This document shows positions 9,405 to 19,326 of a DNA stretch of 64,000 nt, piece by piece (position 1 is the stretch's first letter; every line of letters starts with the position of its first letter). Below the pieces are notes generated by a model. It ran no database searches. It was not told the DNA's origin and saw nothing but the letters and a program-made list of their open reading frames with translations. The stretch is from Kiloniellaceae bacterium. GTDB lineage: Bacteria; Pseudomonadota; Alphaproteobacteria; Kiloniellales; J153. The stretch is from contig JAJFGJ010000022.1 in NCBI GenBank assembly GCA_021776175.1, positions 40,651-104,650 on the forward strand, read 5' to 3'. A program made the position numbers and the translations under genes.

Positions 9405-10550
9405 TCAGTCTTCCGTAAAGTGGATTGGGCGCTGCTCGACCATTTTCAGGCCATAGCCCTCCAAACCGACGATCGTCCGCTTGGTATTCGAAAGAACGAT
9501 CATTTCACTGACCCCCAGGTCGAGCAAAATTTGCGCCCCGACGCCGTAGTCGCGCAGCTCCCCAAAGGTTTTCTCGGGCACGGATTCCCGCGACTTCAAG
9601 ATATCGGACAAACCCGTGGGCACCGGCTCGCGAATCAAGACCAGAACGCCCCGTCCCGCCGCGCTGATCGTACGCAGGACTTGCGCCAGTTCGCCACTCT
9701 TGCCGCTCGCGCGGTCGCCCAGGGCGTCGTCGAGAAGGTTAAGAACGTGGACCCGGACAAGGACCGGCCCAGGCGCCCGCAAATCGCCGGTCCAGACCGC
9801 CAGATGCTCGGCATAGTGTGTCTTATCGACATAGACCGCTGTTTTGAACGAGCCGCCGAAATGCGAGTCCAAGGTCCCTTCCAACATTCTTTCGACGACG
9901 CGGTCGTGACGCCGGCGATAGGCTATCAGATCGGAGATGGTCGCGATCTTGAGGCCATGGTGCTGGGCAAAGGCGATCAAGTCGTCGCGCCGCGCCATGG
10001 TGCCGTCGTCGTTCATGACTTCGCAGATCACCCCGGAAGGGTTGAGCCCGGCCAGGCGCGCCAGGTCCACGGCGGCTTCGGTGTGGCCGGTACGCACCAG
10101 CACACCGCCATCGCGCGCGACCAGCGGAAACACATGACCCGGAGAAACAATATCGCCGGGACCCCGGGCCGGATCGATGGCCACGGCCACGCTTCGCGCC
10201 CGGTCGGGTGCCGAGATACCGGTGGAAATACCCTCGCGCGCCTCGATCGAGACGGTAAAGGCGGTTTCGTGCCGGGATTCGTTCTTCTGTGCCATAAGCG
10301 GCAAGCGCAGAGTCTCGACACGCTCGCGCGTCAGTGCCAGGCATATTAAGCCGCGCCCGTTCTTGGCCATAAAATTGATCGCGTCCGGCGTCGCCATTTG
10401 CGCCGGAATCACGAGGTCGCCCTCATTTTCGCGGCCTTCGTCATCGACCAGGATGAAAATCCGACCGTTGCGCGCCTCCACGATAATGTCTTCGATTGGC
10501 GAAACCATCTCACTGAAGGTCACCCGCCAAGGCTCGGTTGCCGCTGTCAT
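9405..10550 (-). CDS. ribB: 3,4-dihydroxy-2-butanone 4-phosphate synthase with degenerate GTP cyclohydrolase II domain
   Basis: A 381-residue two-domain protein. The N-terminal RibB domain (to about residue 215) is complete, with VDDEGRENEGDLV, TVSIEA, RTGHTEAAVDLARLAG and ICEVMNDDGTMAR. The C-terminal RibA-like domain lacks the zinc-binding cysteines: where RibA has a Cys-rich loop, this protein reads VRVHVLNLLDDALGDRAS. The arginine-rich catalytic loop is also gone. I therefore infer that only the butanone phosphate synthase activity remains and that a separate RibA exists elsewhere. This hybrid form is known in alphaproteobacteria. Confidence 0.93.
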   Translation of the reverse strand: MTAATEPWRVTFSEMVSPIEDIIVEARNGRIFILVDDEGRENEGDLVIPAQMATPDAINFMAKNGRGLICLALTRERVETLRLPLMAQKNESRHETAFTVSIEAREGISTGISAPDRARSVAVAIDPARGPGDIVSPGHVFPLVARDGGVLVRTGHTEAAVDLARLAGLNPSGVICEVMNDDGTMARRDDLIAFAQHHGLKIATISDLIAYRRRHDRVVERMLEGTLDSHFGGSFKTAVYVDKTHYAEHLAVWTGDLRAPGPVLVRVHVLNLLDDALGDRASGKSGELAQVLRTISAAGRGVLVLIREPVPTGLSDILKSRESVPEKTFGELRDYGVGAQILLDLGVSEMIVLSNTKRTIVGLEGYGLKMVEQRPIHFTED

Positions 10551-10553
10551 GTT

Positions 10554-11156
10554 CTATTCCGTTGCTAGGAGGCGCTGAACGTAGCGCGCGAGCATATCTA
10601 TTTCCAGGTTAACCCGCGTGCCGGGACGGCAGGCCCCAAGCGTGGTCACACGGGCAGTGTGGGGCACGATGTTAACCGCGAACCCGCCTTCGGTTTGCCC
10701 CGTATCGCTTATCGAATTGACCGTGAGCGACACGCCGTCCAGCACCACCGACCCCTTGGGCGCGATAAAGCGCATGAGGGCCTTAGGCGCGCCGAATGTC
10801 AGTCGAATTGAACCGCCTTCTTCGTCGCGCGATCGCGCTATCGCCACGCCATCGACATGGCCGGATACGATATGTCCGCCGAGTTCCTCCCCCAGGCGCA
10901 GGGCGCGCTCGAAATTCACCGGCGTACCCGCTTGCCAATCGCCCAGCGTGGTCTTGGACAGGGTTTCGGCGGAAACATCGGCCGCGAACCAGCCGGGCCC
11001 CTTATCGACCACGGTCAGGCACGCGCCCGAACAAGAGATCGACGCCCCGAGTGCGATCGCGTCCGGATCGTAGGCGGTCTCGAAGATATAGCGCGCGTCG
11101 GCCGCGCGCTCGACACCGCGCACCAGGCCCCGATCGGTGATTATGCCCGTGAACAT
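10554..11156 (-). CDS. ribE: Riboflavin synthase (alpha chain)
   Basis: A 200-residue protein with the duplicated lumazine-binding beta barrel. It starts MFTGIITDRGLV, the hallmark N-terminus. The first barrel includes GASISCSGACLTVVDKG and the second DGVSLTVNSIS, with AVNIVPHTARVTTLG near the end. It dismutates two lumazines to riboflavin. It lies between ribD (9 nt upstream) and ribBA (3 nt downstream). Confidence 0.97.
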   Translation of the reverse strand: MFTGIITDRGLVRGVERAADARYIFETAYDPDAIALGASISCSGACLTVVDKGPGWFAADVSAETLSKTTLGDWQAGTPVNFERALRLGEELGGHIVSGHVDGVAIARSRDEEGGSIRLTFGAPKALMRFIAPKGSVVLDGVSLTVNSISDTGQTEGGFAVNIVPHTARVTTLGACRPGTRVNLEIDMLARYVQRLLATE

Positions 11157-11165
11157 AGGGAAAAC

Positions 11166-12245
11166 TTAGTGCGCCCGGACATAGGTTTCCACCAGATCGT
11201 CGCCGAGACGGACGGCCTCGCGCGGCACGAAGATAGGAGCATCGGCCAGGGTCTCCAGGCCAAATCCCGAAATAGCCGGAATCCCATCGCCGCCAATGAT
11301 CTTCGGCCCGTGAAACCAGACTAGGCGATCGACCAAATCCAACCGCAAGAGACCCGCCGCGATTCGTCCCCCGCCTTCGACCAGAAGCCGGGTTATACCT
11401 CTCTCGCCCAGGGCGAGAAGGGCCGCACGCAGCGACAGATTGCCATCCTCGTCGAGATCGACAGGGATGACCTCGACACCGACGTCCCGTAAGGCCCGCA
11501 AGCGTGCCCTTGGGTTCTTGGCCCGTGTGATCAACCAAGTCGGCTGGTCGGCCGCGCGCGCCACCAGGTCGTGAGTCAGCGGCAGGCGCAGGCGGCCGTC
11601 CAATACCACCCGGATCGGCGACGTATCGCCGAGCCCGGTCAAGCGCACGTCTAGCCGCGGGTTGTCGGCGATGGCGGTACCGCCACCAACCATAACCGCA
11701 TCGTGTTGAGCCCGTAACAAATGCCCGCGCGCGCGGGCCGCCGGGCCGGTGATCCAGCGACTTTCACCGCGTTTGGTGCCGATCCGGCCATCCAGGGTGG
11801 TCGCCAATTTCAAGGTCACCAGCGGCCGGCCGTCGCGTTGCCGGGTTAGGTATCCGGCATTCAGCTCGGCCGCGGCGGCGGCGCCCGGACCGAGAACAAC
11901 CTCGATCCCGGCCTCTCGAAGTTTGGCCAAGCCCTTTGCCGTAACACGCGGATCGGTATCTTCGAGGGCAACAACGCAGCGGGCGATGCCGGCCTCGATC
12001 AGGGCTTGCGTGCAGGGTGGGGTTTGCCCGTGGTGTGAGCAGGGCTCCAAGGTGACATAGGCGCAGGCCCCCCTGGCCGCCGCGCCGGCACGCCCCAAGG
12101 CCTCGGTCTCGGCATGGGGACGCCCACCAGCTTGGGTCCAGCCGCGCCCGACCACGCGCCCCTCCTTGACCAGAACACAGCCGACGGCCGGGTTGGGCGC
12201 GGTCCGGCCAAGGCCGCGCGCGGCCAAGGACAAGGCCGCCCGCAT
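11166..12245 (-). CDS. ribD: Bifunctional pyrimidine deaminase/reductase RibD
   Basis: Catalyses the second and third steps of riboflavin synthesis. The deaminase domain carries zinc ligands in PHAETEAL and EPCSHHGQTPPC. The reductase domain begins around PLVTLKLATTLDGRIGT and includes LLVEGGGRIAAGLL. The frame is open upstream to an ATG at 12359, but that would overlap nrdR by 86 bp. I chose the ATG at 12245 (MRAALSLAARGLGRT); a TTG at 12290 would fit family length slightly better. No FMN riboswitch is visible upstream. Confidence 0.93.
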   Translation of the reverse strand: MRAALSLAARGLGRTAPNPAVGCVLVKEGRVVGRGWTQAGGRPHAETEALGRAGAAARGACAYVTLEPCSHHGQTPPCTQALIEAGIARCVVALEDTDPRVTAKGLAKLREAGIEVVLGPGAAAAAELNAGYLTRQRDGRPLVTLKLATTLDGRIGTKRGESRWITGPAARARGHLLRAQHDAVMVGGGTAIADNPRLDVRLTGLGDTSPIRVVLDGRLRLPLTHDLVARAADQPTWLITRAKNPRARLRALRDVGVEVIPVDLDEDGNLSLRAALLALGERGITRLLVEGGGRIAAGLLRLDLVDRLVWFHGPKIIGGDGIPAISGFGLETLADAPIFVPREAVRLGDDLVETYVRAH

Positions 12246-12273
12246 ATGACCAAGGTCGCCGGCTTCGTCCGGG

Positions 12274-12729
12274 CTAGTCGGCTTCGGCAATGGTTTCGAT
12301 AAATTCTTCAAAGTCGCGCGCCTCACGGAAATTTCGATAGACCGAGGCGAAACGGACATAGGCGACGGGATCCAAGGTCTTGAGCGCGTCCATAATCAAG
12401 CTGCCCAGGGTTTTACTGGGGATGTCGCTCTCACCCGAGGATTCCAGGTTGCGCACGATGCCGTTGACAACCCGTTCCAAGCGCTCGGAATCGATCTGGC
12501 GCTTACGCAGCGCGATCTGCATGGATCGGAGCAGCTTTTCACGGTCGAACGATTCCCGCTTGCCGGTCGATTTGATGACCGTCAGTTCGCGAATCTGCAC
12601 TCGTTCGAAGGTCGTGAAACGGGCGCCGCAGTTCACGCATTGCCGCCGCCGCCGGATCGCCGAATTGTCTTCGGTCGGGCGCGAGTCTTTAACCTGCGTA
12701 TCTTCGTTCCCGCAAAAGGGACAGCGCAT
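12274..12729 (-). CDS. nrdR: Transcriptional repressor NrdR
   Basis: A 151-residue nucleotide-sensing repressor of ribonucleotide reductase genes. The zinc ribbon uses Cys3, Cys6, Cys31 and Cys34 ([17 protein letters not shown] and [10 protein letters not shown]). The ATP-cone domain spans about residues 49-139. It sits between glyA and ribD, its usual place in proteobacteria. Confidence 0.97.
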   Translation of the reverse strand: MRCPFCGNEDTQVKDSRPTEDNSAIRRRRQCVNCGARFTTFERVQIRELTVIKSTGKRESFDREKLLRSMQIALRKRQIDSERLERVVNGIVRNLESSGESDIPSKTLGSLIMDALKTLDPVAYVRFASVYRNFREARDFEEFIETIAEAD

Positions 12730-12744
12730 GGTCCGGCGTCCTCC

Positions 12745-14043
12745 TTAGGCCATCTGGTTGGGATAAATCGGAAAACGCCGGCACAGGGCGCGAACATCGT
12801 CCCGCACCGCGGCCTCGGTTTCCCCATTGTCCCCCTCCCCCGGATTTTCGGCTAAGGAGTCGAGGACCCGGGTAATCAACTGACCGACCTGACGGAATTC
12901 GCCGGCGCCGAAGCCCCGGGTCGTCGCCGCCGGCGACCCTAGGCGAATACCCGACGTGACGGTCGGCTTGGCCGGATCGAAAGGCACGCCATTCTTGTTG
13001 CAGGTGATCCCGGCGCGGTCGAGGCTCTCCTCGGCCGCCTTGCCTGTCAGGCCCTTGGGGCGAAGGTCTACCAGCATGAGGTGGGTATCGGTACCGCCGG
13101 TCACGATATCGAAGCCGTTCTTCAGCAAGACACCGGCCAGGGCCTTGGCATTGTCGACGACTTGTTGGGCGTAGATCTTGAACTCCGGCTTCAGGGCCTC
13201 GCCAAAGCCGGCCGCCTTGCCGGCGATGACATGCATCAAAGGCCCGCCCTGAAGTCCGGGAAACGCCGCCGAGTTGATTTTCTTCCCGAGGGCCGCATCG
13301 TTCGACAAAATCATTCCGCCACGCGCGCTGCGCAGGGTTTTGTGGGTGGTCGTGGTCACGATGTGGGCGTGGGGTAGTGGGCTGGGATGAACCCCGGCCG
13401 CTACCAGACCGGCGAAATGCGCCATGTCGACCTGGAAATACGCGCCCACTTCATCGGCTATTTTTTTGAAACGCGGGAAATCTAAGATGCGCGGATAGGC
13501 CGAACCGCCGGCGATGATCAGCTTGGGTTTATACTCGCGCGCCAGGGCTTCGACCTCATCGAAGTCAATCAAGCCGTCTTCTCGGCGCACTCCGTACTGG
13601 ACCGCCTTGAACCACTTGCCCGACAGGTTTGGCGCCGCGCCGTGGGTGAGATGCCCGCCGGCCGAGAGCGACAATCCCATGATCGTGTCTCCGGGCGCGC
13701 ACAGTGCCAGCAGCACGCACTGGTTAGCTTGCGCGCCGGAGTGCGGCTGGACGTTGACGAACTCGCATCCGAAAAGCTGTTTGGCACGGTCGATGGCCAG
13801 TTTCTCGGCGATGTCGACATACTCGCAGCCGCCGTAGTAACGCCGGCCGGGATAGCCTTCCGCGTATTTATTGGTCAGAACCGATCCCTGAGCCTCCAAC
13901 ACGGCGCGCGAAACGATGTTTTCGGAGGCGATCAGCTCGATCTGTTCCTGCTGCCGGGTCAATTCGTCGCTGATGGATCCGGCGACTTCCGGGTCCGTTT
14001 TGGCGAGCCCCTGCCCAAAGAAGGCCGTGTTCGGTGAACTCAT
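12745..14043 (-). CDS. glyA: Serine hydroxymethyltransferase
   Basis: A PLP enzyme interconverting serine and glycine with tetrahydrofolate. The PLP lysine is in [14 protein letters not shown]. Other family segments are [19 protein letters not shown] and [16 protein letters not shown] set the start at the ATG at 14043 ([13 protein letters not shown]), which has GGGGGGAG about 10 nt before it. The upstream frame-open ATG at 14115 would add 24 unconserved residues. Length is about 432 residues. It is followed by nrdR after 15 nt. Confidence 0.96.
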   Translation of the reverse strand: MSSPNTAFFGQGLAKTDPEVAGSISDELTRQQEQIELIASENIVSRAVLEAQGSVLTNKYAEGYPGRRYYGGCEYVDIAEKLAIDRAKQLFGCEFVNVQPHSGAQANQCVLLALCAPGDTIMGLSLSAGGHLTHGAAPNLSGKWFKAVQYGVRREDGLIDFDEVEALAREYKPKLIIAGGSAYPRILDFPRFKKIADEVGAYFQVDMAHFAGLVAAGVHPSPLPHAHIVTTTTHKTLRSARGGMILSNDAALGKKINSAAFPGLQGGPLMHVIAGKAAGFGEALKPEFKIYAQQVVDNAKALAGVLLKNGFDIVTGGTDTHLMLVDLRPKGLTGKAAEESLDRAGITCNKNGVPFDPAKPTVTSGIRLGSPAATTRGFGAGEFRQVGQLITRVLDSLAENPGEGDNGETEAAVRDDVRALCRRFPIYPNQMA

Positions 14044-14130
14044 GGTACTTCGATCTCCCCCCAAATGCCCGCGTGTTAGCGCATCGTCGGGCGCTGTCAT
14101 CCGGCCCTGAACCAAGGCCGGTTCTCTATC

Positions 14131-14565
14131 TTATCCTAGCTTGGCCACCCGGCCCGTGTGCCGCCCGCCGGCGAAATCCGTCGCCAGAAACACCCTCAAG
14201 CATTCTTTCGCGACCTCTTCGCCAATCAGGCGGGCGCCCAGGGCCAGGACATTGGCATCGTTGTGCTCGCGTGCCAGGCGCGCGGAAGTCGCATCGTGAC
14301 ACACCGCCGCGCGGACACCGGCATGGCGGTTAGCGGCGATCGATATGCCAATCCCCGTGCCGCAGACGACCACCCCGCGTTCAGCACGGCCGGCAGCCAC
14401 GGCTTCCGCCAAGGCATGGCCGAAGTCCGGGTAATCCACCGAGGCCGTTGCGTTCGTGCCCAGATCGAGAACCTCATGCCCCAGCGTCCGCAATTCCTCA
14501 ACCAGCACACCCTTGAGGGCGACGCCGGCATGGTCCGAAGCAATGGCGACTGACGTGGTTGTCAT
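14131..14565 (-). CDS. rpiB: Ribose-5-phosphate isomerase B
   Basis: A 144-residue RpiB/LacAB family sugar-phosphate isomerase. The N-terminus VAIASDHAGVALK carries the Asp-His of the active site, and GVVVCGTGIGISIAANRHAG carries the catalytic Cys. The C-terminal EVAKECLRVFLATDF is also typical. It lies 87 bp upstream of glyA on the same strand, a common alphaproteobacterial pair. Confidence 0.96.
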   Translation of the reverse strand: MTTTSVAIASDHAGVALKGVLVEELRTLGHEVLDLGTNATASVDYPDFGHALAEAVAAGRAERGVVVCGTGIGISIAANRHAGVRAAVCHDATSARLAREHNDANVLALGARLIGEEVAKECLRVFLATDFAGGRHTGRVAKLG

Positions 14566-14797
14566 ACTGACGTAGCTGTCATGATGGAAGGCCTGAGAAG
14601 TCGATTTAACATCGCATGACTACCATATGTCGGCAAGTTAAGGAAGACCGGCACAAGGTTTGGGCCAAAATGCTCTTTGACCGAGATGACGGCGGTCCGG
14701 ACCGTCACGGCCATCCCCAGGGGCTCTTTAAGTTAAAGCATGATCGGCCAACTACAGGCGGAAACTAGGTTTTTTCCAAGTCTCTCTAGGCATTCAA

Positions 14798-14828
14798 TTG
14801 ACATATACAAATGAACATGGGATATAGC
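14798..14828 (+). promoter_or_regulatory. Putative mucR promoter
   Basis: A consensus -35 TTGACA at 14798-14803, a 17-nt spacer and GATATA, or the overlapping TATAGC, as the -10. It lies about 45 bp before the mucR ATG in an AT-rich part of a 300-bp intergenic region. The rest of that region (14566-14797) shows no gene. MucR proteins often bind AT-rich DNA at their own promoter. Confidence 0.5.
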
Positions 14829-14869
14829 TTTCAACTATGGGGTAATTGGCAAATCAAGGAATAACAAAA

Positions 14870-15301
14870 ATGTCGGAACAAGTATCTAATAATTCGAATT
14901 CTGGCGAGATCTTGCGTATGACGGCCGATGTTGTCTCCGCCTACGTCAGTAAAAACTCTTTGCCCGCGAATGATCTTCCAAGCGTTATAAACACGGTCCA
15001 CTTGTCGTTATCCGGTCTCGACCTGGACCCGAACGCGGCCAAGGCGGCTCTCAATCCGGCGGTGCCGATCAAGAAGTCGGTGACCCCCGATTTCATCGTC
15101 TGCCTAGAAGACGGCAAGAAGCTGAAAATGCTGAAAAAACATTTGCGCACTGCCTTCAACCTGACGCCGGACGAATATCGCAAGAAATGGCGGCTAGGCC
15201 CCGATTACCCCATGGTCGCGCCGAACTACGCCAAGCGCCGGTCCGAATTCGCCAAGAAAATCGGCCTCGGCCGCAAGCGGGGCAAGCGCGCAAGCGCTTA
15301 A
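14870..15301 (+). CDS. mucR: MucR/Ros-family transcriptional regulator
   Basis: About 143 residues. The start at 14870 is preferred because AAGGAA precedes it; an ATG eight codons earlier lacks a site. The conserved C-terminal module reads VCLEDGKKLKMLKKHLRTAF, then LTPDEYRKKWRL and PMVAPNYAKRRSEFAKKIGLGRK. It has one Cys, and the second zinc-site His is replaced (HLRTAF), so it is probably a zinc-independent member. MucR proteins are H-NS-like global regulators of surface, motility and symbiosis genes. It is flanked by rpiB (divergent) and pit (convergent). Confidence 0.95.
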   Translation: MSEQVSNNSNSGEILRMTADVVSAYVSKNSLPANDLPSVINTVHLSLSGLDLDPNAAKAALNPAVPIKKSVTPDFIVCLEDGKKLKMLKKHLRTAFNLTPDEYRKKWRLGPDYPMVAPNYAKRRSEFAKKIGLGRKRGKRASA

Positions 15302-15337
15302 TCGCGGCACGCACTGGCGCTCCGGGGCGTCGGAGCT

Positions 15338-16924
15338 TCAGAGCACCGCATACAGGGCGTGATAGAAAATGCCGGCGATGGCCGCTGTGGCGGGGACGGT
15401 GATTAGCCAAGCGAGTACGATGGTGCGCAGGTGGGACCGGCGCACCAGTTTCTTACGCTGCCATTTCATCACCGCCGCCTCCGCCTTTTTCGTGGTCTCG
15501 AAGTAAGAGACACGTTCGCGCTCTGGTAGTAGGTCCTTGAGCGCCCGCGAGAGTACTTGTTGGCGCCATTCCACCTCGCCCTTGGCGGTGTCGAACAGGC
15601 TGGGTTCAGTATCATCCTTGAAAAATTCGCGGACAATACGGACCTTCTCGGCCTCGTTTTCCAGATACTCGCGCAGAAAGCCAATGCTGAAGACGGCGCC
15701 GAGCGCGATATGGGTCGAACTGACCGGCAACGCCAGACCCGAGGCGACAATCACGGTGATCGCCGAGGATAAAGCCACGGCGAAGGCGCGTACCCGGTCG
15801 ATCTCGGTGATCTCCTTGCCGACCCGCTTGACCATCCGACCGCCGTAAAGTGCCAGCCCAGCAGACAGCCCCAAGGCGCCGACCAGCATGACCCAGAAGG
15901 GGATCGCCACCTTGGAGGCAATGCCCCCCTCGCCGACCGCGTGGACAATGGCGGCCAGCGGGCCGATGGCGTTGGCCACGTCGTTCGATCCGTGCGCGAA
16001 ACACAGCAGGGCCGCCGCGACGATCAGGGGAATCGTGAACAGCTTGCCGACGTCCTCTCGGGTGTTCTTCATGGTCTTGGCGGCAACCGCGACCATGGGA
16101 CGGACGATGAAGTAGATCATGAAGAAGGCGGCGGCCGAAACGGCGATGAGCGTGGCGTCATCGGCCTCCCAAACCCGCTTGAGCCCCTTCAGCATCAGGT
16201 AGGCGGAGAAAGCCGCGCCCATGACCGCCACCAGGACCGGCACCCAGGTCTTGGCCGCCGCTATTCGATCGCCACGGTAGACGATGGCGGCCTTGATGAA
16301 GGCGAGGAACGCGGCGGCGATGACGGCGCCTATGAGCGGCGAAATCACCCAACTCGCAGCGATTTTGGCCATCACCGCCCAGTCGACGACGGACAGGCCG
16401 GCGGCGGCGATGCCGCCCCCCAACACCCCGCCGACGATCGAATGGGTGGTCGACACCGGCGCGCCGACGATAGTCGCCAGGTTGATCCAGACGGCGGCCG
16501 CGAACAGCGCCGCCAACATCAGCTGCACGAAGCTGGCGGCGTCGGCGACCCCCTGGGGATCGATAATGCCCTTCTTGATGGTGCCGACCACATCGCCACC
16601 GGCGAGGAACGCCCCCGCCGCCTCGAACACCGAGGCAATGGCCAAGGCCCCGATCATGGTCAGCGCTCCGGACCCGACAGCGGCGCCAACGTTATTGGCG
16701 ACGTCGTTGGCGCCGATGTTCATGGCCATGTACATGCCGATCACGCCGGCGAGGACGATGACCAGTATCCGTTCCTGTCCCGACGCCTCCGAGCCGACAT
16801 AGGCGGCAGCCCCGGCCAGCATCGCCAAGCCGGCGATGGCCCGCAGCCAAGCGCCCTTATCGCCCCCGGCGAGGGCGTGGAAAACGGATTTGGATTTGCG
16901 TGCGCCGGACTCGGGGACGGTCAC
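15338..16924 (-). CDS. pit: PiT-family inorganic phosphate transporter
   Basis: A 528-residue membrane transporter for metal-phosphate/H+ or Na+ symport. The duplicated PiT signature appears as NIGANDVANNVGAAVGSGAL in the first half and HGSNDVANAIGPLA in the second. About ten transmembrane helices surround a cytoplasmic charged loop (roughly residues 390-470, with KDLLPERERVSYFETTKKAE). No PhoU-like or Pho-regulon gene is adjacent. It converges on mucR, and a small hypothetical gene lies upstream. Confidence 0.95.
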   Translation of the reverse strand: MTVPESGARKSKSVFHALAGGDKGAWLRAIAGLAMLAGAAAYVGSEASGQERILVIVLAGVIGMYMAMNIGANDVANNVGAAVGSGALTMIGALAIASVFEAAGAFLAGGDVVGTIKKGIIDPQGVADAASFVQLMLAALFAAAVWINLATIVGAPVSTTHSIVGGVLGGGIAAAGLSVVDWAVMAKIAASWVISPLIGAVIAAAFLAFIKAAIVYRGDRIAAAKTWVPVLVAVMGAAFSAYLMLKGLKRVWEADDATLIAVSAAAFFMIYFIVRPMVAVAAKTMKNTREDVGKLFTIPLIVAAALLCFAHGSNDVANAIGPLAAIVHAVGEGGIASKVAIPFWVMLVGALGLSAGLALYGGRMVKRVGKEITEIDRVRAFAVALSSAITVIVASGLALPVSSTHIALGAVFSIGFLREYLENEAEKVRIVREFFKDDTEPSLFDTAKGEVEWRQQVLSRALKDLLPERERVSYFETTKKAEAAVMKWQRKKLVRRSHLRTIVLAWLITVPATAAIAGIFYHALYAVL

Positions 16925-17054
16925 TTGTCCTGCACTGAGGTTGCTCGGATGTTTGCCAAATTCGGCGTCAAGGTAACAAGTGCCGCGCTGTCATGAAAGG
17001 TGGGATCGGGCTTTGTGCTTCTCGCGTCGTAAGTAGTCCGCGCACGCCCCTAGA

Positions 17055-17249
17055 TCAACCGCTACGCTTAGCCTTCCGCGTCAGAACATATTCCAGGCGT
17101 TGAAGCGCCAGGCGCTTAAGCCTGGTCTCGCCCGCATGGGGATCGCCAACGATGGAAACCTCGGTCAGGGTTTCCGGGTCGATAGCCGAAACCTTGACGT
17201 AGGCGCCAACGCGGTGGAACTCGATAATCGCTTCCCTGGTCCGGATCAT
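17055..17249 (-). CDS. Small conserved hypothetical protein (DUF6898-like)
   Basis: A 64-residue protein beginning MIRTREAIIEFHRVGAYVKV and continuing with SAIDPETLTEVSIVGDP. It resembles short alphaproteobacterial proteins annotated as DUF6898, of unknown function. It has an alternating beta-strand pattern and a basic C-terminus. It is divergent from the acyl-CoA dehydrogenase. Recognition is from memory of the family pattern only. Confidence 0.7.
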   Translation of the reverse strand: MIRTREAIIEFHRVGAYVKVSAIDPETLTEVSIVGDPHAGETRLKRLALQRLEYVLTRKAKRSG

Positions 17250-17388
17250 GGCCGGATCATGGGTGCCTATGGCAAATTAATCCTTAATCGGCGCGGCACC
17301 AAGGATACGCGGGGGGCTTTCCCCCTTGCCCGGATCGGCTACATTGAGATCTTGAACTTCGACGCTCCAACACACACGAGGCACCAGC

Positions 17389-18606
17389 ATGGCCCGGCCC
17401 CAAGTTACCGCGCCGCCACCCCCGGCGGCCGCTAGAGCGGCGTTCCAATGGGACGATCCGCTATTGATCGACGCTCAGTTGAGCGAGGACGAGCGCATGG
17501 TGCGCGACGCCGCCAGGGCTTACAGCCAGGACAAGTTGATGCCCCGCATCCTGGACGCTAACCGGCACGAGCGTTTCGATCGCGAAATCATGAACGAATT
17601 GGGTGAACTAGGGTTCCTGGGCTCGACCTTGCCGGAGGACTACGGCTGCGCCGGCGTCAATTACGTGTGCTACGGCCTGGCCGCACGCGAGGTGGAGCGG
17701 GTCGATTCCGGCTACCGCTCGGCCATGAGCGTGCAGTCCAGCCTGGTCATGCACCCGATCCACGCCTATGGCACCGAGACCCAGCGCCGCAAGTTCCTTC
17801 CCAAGTTGGCGAGCGGCGAGTGGATCGGCTGCTTCGGCCTGACCGAGCCCGACGCGGGCTCGGACCCCGGCGGCATGACCACGCGGGCGCGCAAGGTCGA
17901 TGGCGGCTACGTCTTGAAGGGCGCCAAGATGTGGATCACCAACTCACCCGTGGCCGATGTTTTCGTGGTCTGGGCCAAGACCGAAGACGACGTGATCCGC
18001 GGTTTCATCCTGGAACGCGGCATGAAGGGCCTCTCGACACCCACGATCGAGGGTAAATTCAGTCTGCGCGCCTCGGTCACCGGCGAAATCGTCATGGACG
18101 ACGTGGCGGTCCCGGAGGAAAACCTGCTCCCCAACGTGCGCGGCCTCAAGGGCCCCTTCGGTTGCCTGAACCGGGCCCGCTACGGCATTGCCTGGGGGGC
18201 GCTGGGCGCGGCCGAATTCTGCTGGCACGCCGCCCGCGACTATACCTTGGAGCGCAAGCAGTTCGGACGCCCCCTGGCCGCCAATCAACTCATTCAGAAG
18301 AAGCTCGCGGACATGCAGACCGAAATCGCCATCGGCCTGCAGTCCTGCCTGCGCCTGGGCCGGATGTTCGACGAGGGCACCGCCGCGCCGGAGGCGATCT
18401 CAATGCTTAAGCGCAATTCCTGCGGCAAATCGCTCGACATCGCCCGCACGGCGCGCGACATGCACGGCGGCAACGGCGTGGCCGACGAGTATCACGTGAT
18501 CCGTCACGTCATGAATCTGGAAGCGGTCAATACCTACGAGGGCACGCACGACATTCACGCGCTGATCCTGGGCCGCGCGCAAACCGGGATTCAGGCTTTT
18601 TTCTAG
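17389..18606 (+). CDS. gcdH: Glutaryl-CoA dehydrogenase-like acyl-CoA dehydrogenase
   Basis: A 405-residue FAD-dependent dehydrogenase. The acyl-CoA dehydrogenase signatures are [17 protein letters not shown] and [18 protein letters not shown]. The C-terminal [20 protein letters not shown] holds the catalytic Glu in the glutaryl-CoA dehydrogenase context, as opposed to the EGTNEIMR of short-chain enzymes. It would oxidise and decarboxylate glutaryl-CoA to crotonyl-CoA in lysine/tryptophan or glutarate breakdown. A 15-residue Pro/Ala-rich N-terminus precedes the domain. It converges on a MarR gene 10 bp away. Confidence 0.9.
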   Translation: MARPQVTAPPPPAAARAAFQWDDPLLIDAQLSEDERMVRDAARAYSQDKLMPRILDANRHERFDREIMNELGELGFLGSTLPEDYGCAGVNYVCYGLAAREVERVDSGYRSAMSVQSSLVMHPIHAYGTETQRRKFLPKLASGEWIGCFGLTEPDAGSDPGGMTTRARKVDGGYVLKGAKMWITNSPVADVFVVWAKTEDDVIRGFILERGMKGLSTPTIEGKFSLRASVTGEIVMDDVAVPEENLLPNVRGLKGPFGCLNRARYGIAWGALGAAEFCWHAARDYTLERKQFGRPLAANQLIQKKLADMQTEIAIGLQSCLRLGRMFDEGTAAPEAISMLKRNSCGKSLDIARTARDMHGGNGVADEYHVIRHVMNLEAVNTYEGTHDIHALILGRAQTGIQAFF

Positions 18607-18616
18607 GCTGGGTCCG

Positions 18617-19087
18617 CTATGCCGCCGTATGAAGCTGAGAATTCGAGCGCTGCGGCGCGGCCCAGAATTGCAGCATGCGGCGCAGCAGCGTGTTCGCGCC
18701 ATCCAGTGATTCTTTATTGATCTGGACCGCCGCTAATTCGCCGGTATGATCGTCGAAAACCTGGCTGAGTCGGCGGAAAATCTCGACCCCCTTCTCCGAG
18801 GCGCGCACGTGGAAGGAGCGGCGGTCGTGAGGCGAGCGCTCCTGAATCAGATAGCCGTGTTCGACCATCTTCTTCACGTTGTAGGACACGTTGGAGCCGA
18901 GATAGTAGCCACGCTGCGTCAACTCGCCGACGGAATACTCTTCCTCGCCGACGTTGAACAGGATCAGGGCCTGCACGTTGTTGAGATCGCGGACGCCCCG
19001 GCGATCGAGGTCCGCCTTGACCACTTCCAAGCACTGGCGATGCAGGCGTTCGATCAAAGAAATCGTTTCAAGATATGCAGATTTCAC
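18617..19087 (-). CDS. MarR-family winged-helix regulator (LdtR-like)
   Basis: A 156-residue protein with the MarR winged helix. The recognition region YYLGSNVSYNVKKMVEHGYL is followed by the wing ERSPHDRRSFHVRASEKG. The YYLGSNVSYN pattern resembles the rhizobial/Liberibacter LdtR group, which controls a transpeptidase gene, but no such gene is nearby. It is divergent from the amidohydrolase across about 240 bp, so it may regulate that gene. The ligand is unknown. Confidence 0.85.
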   Translation of the reverse strand: MKSAYLETISLIERLHRQCLEVVKADLDRRGVRDLNNVQALILFNVGEEEYSVGELTQRGYYLGSNVSYNVKKMVEHGYLIQERSPHDRRSFHVRASEKGVEIFRRLSQVFDDHTGELAAVQINKESLDGANTLLRRMLQFWAAPQRSNSQLHTAA

Positions 19088-19326
19088 GGGTTTCTAGCCT
19101 CTTCTCGCGTCTCGTGAATTTGGCCCGTAGTTTAGGAACAAGCCGGTTAAAAGACGCTTAAATCCGAACCGCGTGGGCGTGGCCCAAAAAACCGTGGTAT
19201 CTGGCCTTTTAATATGTATTCCTATATTTATATTTCGTTAACTTTTACCCGGCGCCATTCGGCTTTTACGTGGACTGGGGCCAGGGCTAGGATGGGGCTG
19301 GCTCGGTTTATACCAAGGAGAATGCG

